Below are positions 55,544-57,296 of a DNA stretch of 57,296 nt, piece by piece (position 1 is the first letter of the stretch; every line of letters starts with the position of its first letter). The DNA comes from Burkholderiales bacterium RIFCSPHIGHO2_12_FULL_63_20 (GTDB lineage: Bacteria > Pseudomonadota > Gammaproteobacteria > Burkholderiales > Burkholderiaceae_C). Made by a program: the position numbers and the translations under genes. The notes below the pieces were generated by a model, which had not been told where the DNA came from, searched no databases, and saw nothing but the letters and a program-made list of their open reading frames with translations. Location of the stretch: NCBI GenBank assembly GCA_001770775.1, contig MESA01000030.1:93453-150748 (forward strand), given 5' to 3'.

Positions 55544-57296
55544 ATGGAAACCACCGCTGCCGCGCCCGTTGTCCAGACCACCGTGAGCGACCACATCGCC
55601 CTGGTGACCCTCTCCAACCCGCCCGTCAACGCGCTGAGTGCCGCGGTGCGTCAAGGTCTGCAAAAGGCGATCTCCGAGCTCAATGCCAATGCCGACGTGC
55701 ACGCTATCGTGATCACCGGCTCAGGCAGCAACTTCATCGCCGGCGCTGACATCCGCGAGTTCGGTCTGCCCCCGCAAGAGCCTTTGCTGCCTGAAGTCTG
55801 CAACCAGATCGAAGCCAGCAACAAGCTGGTGATCGCCGCCATCCATGGCGCCGCGCTGGGCGGTGGCCTGGAGATCGCCCTGGCCGCCCACTACCGCGTG
55901 GCCGTGGAAACCGCCAAGCTGGGCCTGCCCGAAGTCGCCCTGGGCCTGTTGCCCGGCGCTGGCGGCACCCAGCGCACGCCCCGCCTGATCGGCGCGCAAG
56001 CCGCACTCGACCTGATGCTCAGCGGCCGCCACGCCGGCGCCAAGGAAGCGCTGCGCATGGGCCTGATCGACCACATCGCCACCAGCAACGACATCGCCGC
56101 CGAAGGCGTGGCCTACGCCCGCAGCCTGCTGTCGGACGGCGCCCCGGTGCGCCGCAGCGGTGAGCAAACCGACGCCCTGGCCGACAGCGCCGCGCAGCAA
56201 GCCGCCATCGACGCCGCCCGCGCCGATGTGGCCAAGAAGAAGGGCCTGTTCTCGCCCGCCAAGATCGTCGACTGCGTGCAAGCCGCTCTGGACCAGCCGT
56301 TCACCGAAGGCCTGGCCACCGAGCGCGAACTGTTCGTGCAGTGCCTCAACAGCCCGCAGCGCGCCGGCCTGGTCCACGCCTTCTTCGCCGAGCGCGAAGT
56401 GACCAAGTCGCCCGAGACCCAGTCGTCCCAGCCCCGCCCCTTCCAGAAGGTGGGCGTGATCGGTGGCGGCACCATGGGCGCCGGCATCGCCGTGGCCCTG
56501 CTGGACGGTGGCCTGAACGTGACCATGATCGAGCGTGATGACGCCGCCCTGGCCCTGGGCCAGTCGCGCGTGGCCAAGGTCTACGACGGCCTGATCAAGA
56601 AGGGCCGCCTGAGCGAAGAAGGCAAGGCCGCCATCCTGACCCGTTTCAACGGCTCGACCGCCTATGACGCGCTGGCCGATGCCGACATCGTCGTCGAGGC
56701 CGTGTTCGAAGACATGGGCGTCAAGAAGGCCGTGTTCGCCGAGCTGGATCGCGTCTGCAAGAAGGGCGCCGTGCTGGCCACCAACACCTCCTACCTGGAC
56801 ATCAACGAGATCGCCGGCAGCGTCTCGCGTCCGCAGGATGTGGTCGGTCTGCACTTCTTCTCGCCGGCCAACATCATGAAGCTGCTGGAGATCGTGGTGC
56901 CCGCCCAGGTGAGCGCCGACGTGGTCGCCACCGGCTTTGCGCTGGCCAAGAAGCTCAAGAAGGTGCCCGTGCGCGCCGGCGTGTGCGACGGCTTCATCGG
57001 CAACCGCATCCTGGCCGTGTACCGCACGGCGGCCGACCACATGATGGAAGACGGGGCCTCGCCGTTCGAGATCGACGCCATGGTGCGCGCCTTCGGCTAC
57101 CCCATGGGCCCGTACGAGATGAGCGACCTGGCCGGGGGCGACATCGGCTGGGCCACGCGCAAGCGCCGCGCCGCAACCCGCGACCCGAAGGCCCGCTACG
57201 TGCACATTGCCGACCGGCTGTGCGAGCGCGGCTGGTTCGGCCAGAAGACCGGCCAGGGCTGGTATGTGTACGAAGCCGGCAGCCGCAGCGGCAAGC
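55544..57296 (+). CDS. Enoyl-CoA hydratase / 3-hydroxyacyl-CoA dehydrogenase fusion, 5' part
   Basis: The open 5' part (584 codons) of a FadB/FadJ-type beta-oxidation enzyme. The N-terminal hydratase domain has HGAALGGGLEIALAAHYRVA (oxyanion hole) and LPEVALGLLPGAGGTQRTPR with the catalytic Glu. The NAD-binding domain starts KVGVIGGGTMGAGIAVALL (about residue 303) and is followed by FFSPANIMKLLEIV and CDGFIGNRILAVY. The C-terminal domain continues to the window edge. AGAGAG precedes ATG 55544. It is divergent from the LysR gene. Confidence 0.95.
   Translation, partial: METTAAAPVVQTTVSDHIALVTLSNPPVNALSAAVRQGLQKAISELNANADVHAIVITGSGSNFIAGADIREFGLPPQEPLLPEVCNQIEASNKLVIAAIHGAALGGGLEIALAAHYRVAVETAKLGLPEVALGLLPGAGGTQRTPRLIGAQAALDLMLSGRHAGAKEALRMGLIDHIATSNDIAAEGVAYARSLLSDGAPVRRSGEQTDALADSAAQQAAIDAARADVAKKKGLFSPAKIVDCVQAALDQPFTEGLATERELFVQCLNSPQRAGLVHAFFAEREVTKSPETQSSQPRPFQKVGVIGGGTMGAGIAVALLDGGLNVTMIERDDAALALGQSRVAKVYDGLIKKGRLSEEGKAAILTRFNGSTAYDALADADIVVEAVFEDMGVKKAVFAELDRVCKKGAVLATNTSYLDINEIAGSVSRPQDVVGLHFFSPANIMKLLEIVVPAQVSADVVATGFALAKKLKKVPVRAGVCDGFIGNRILAVYRTAADHMMEDGASPFEIDAMVRAFGYPMGPYEMSDLAGGDIGWATRKRRAATRDPKARYVHIADRLCERGWFGQKTGQGWYVYEAGSRSGK

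Overview
The window is a 57.3 kb piece of chromosome with high GC content (about two-thirds by eye) and almost no non-coding sequence. Long open antisense frames run through nearly every real gene, as expected at this GC content. Several features point to a betaproteobacterium of the order Burkholderiales: the protein sequence style, the gene order of the cell-wall cluster, a TPP-riboswitch thiamine operon of the form thiC-thiO-thiS-thiG-thiD/E, and the acetoacetyl-CoA synthetase. The genus cannot be fixed from sequence reading alone. I see no tRNA, rRNA, CRISPR array, insertion sequence, prophage or replication origin.

Layout. (1) 1-2791: the 3' part of the CCA-adding enzyme gene, then a long-chain acyl-CoA synthetase, both on the plus strand. 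(2) 2812-20770: a complete division/cell-wall (dcw) cluster on the minus strand, read as mraZ-rsmH-ftsL-ftsI-murE-murF-mraY-murD-ftsW-murG-murC-ddl-ftsQ-ftsA-ftsZ. Many junctions overlap by four bases, there is a terminator after ftsZ, and a MraZ-type operator lies before mraZ. (3) 20970-23510: a ferrous iron uptake operon, feoA-feoB plus a Cys-rich membrane protein, behind a likely Fur box and a weaker FNR-like site. (4) 23590-29950: a TPP riboswitch and the thiamine operon, ending in a ThiD-ThiE fusion. A sensor kinase gene overlaps the end of that fusion and is cut short by a stop codon. (5) 31818-36640: mixed single genes (cytochrome b561-type protein, SRPBCC/DUF1857 protein, bioB, SGNH lipoprotein, DUF4442 hotdog protein, zinc-ribbon protein). 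(6) 36819-40863: an overlapping operon of a tandem universal stress protein, a NYN-LOTUS putative RNase, and a polyphosphate:AMP phosphotransferase that carries a frameshifting deletion. (7) 40867-44246: a MacAB/Lol-like ABC export module on the minus strand. (8) 44401-48668: a DUF4394 lipoprotein, an orphan ParB-like protein, a small conserved protein and acetoacetyl-CoA synthetase. (9) 48833-54459: a very large CHASE-PAS hybrid kinase with receiver and HPt domains, overlapping or abutting a REC-GGDEF diguanylate cyclase. (10) 54486-57296: a LysR regulator divergent from a fused enoyl-CoA hydratase/3-hydroxyacyl-CoA dehydrogenase that runs off the end, with an unusual cluster of TTGACA/TGTCAA palindromes between them.

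How the parts work together. The dcw block makes lipid II and the divisome. The feo and thi blocks are nutrient-controlled uptake and biosynthesis units. The usp-nyn-pap unit looks like a stress module joining a nucleotide-binding stress protein, a putative RNA-binding nuclease and a polyphosphate enzyme. The hybrid kinase and diguanylate cyclase form a phosphorelay to c-di-GMP. Fatty acid and ketone-body metabolism appears at both ends. The most notable oddities are the broken polyphosphate:AMP phosphotransferase, the sensor kinase with a premature stop, the acidic insertion in MurD, and the usp-nyn-pap operon itself.
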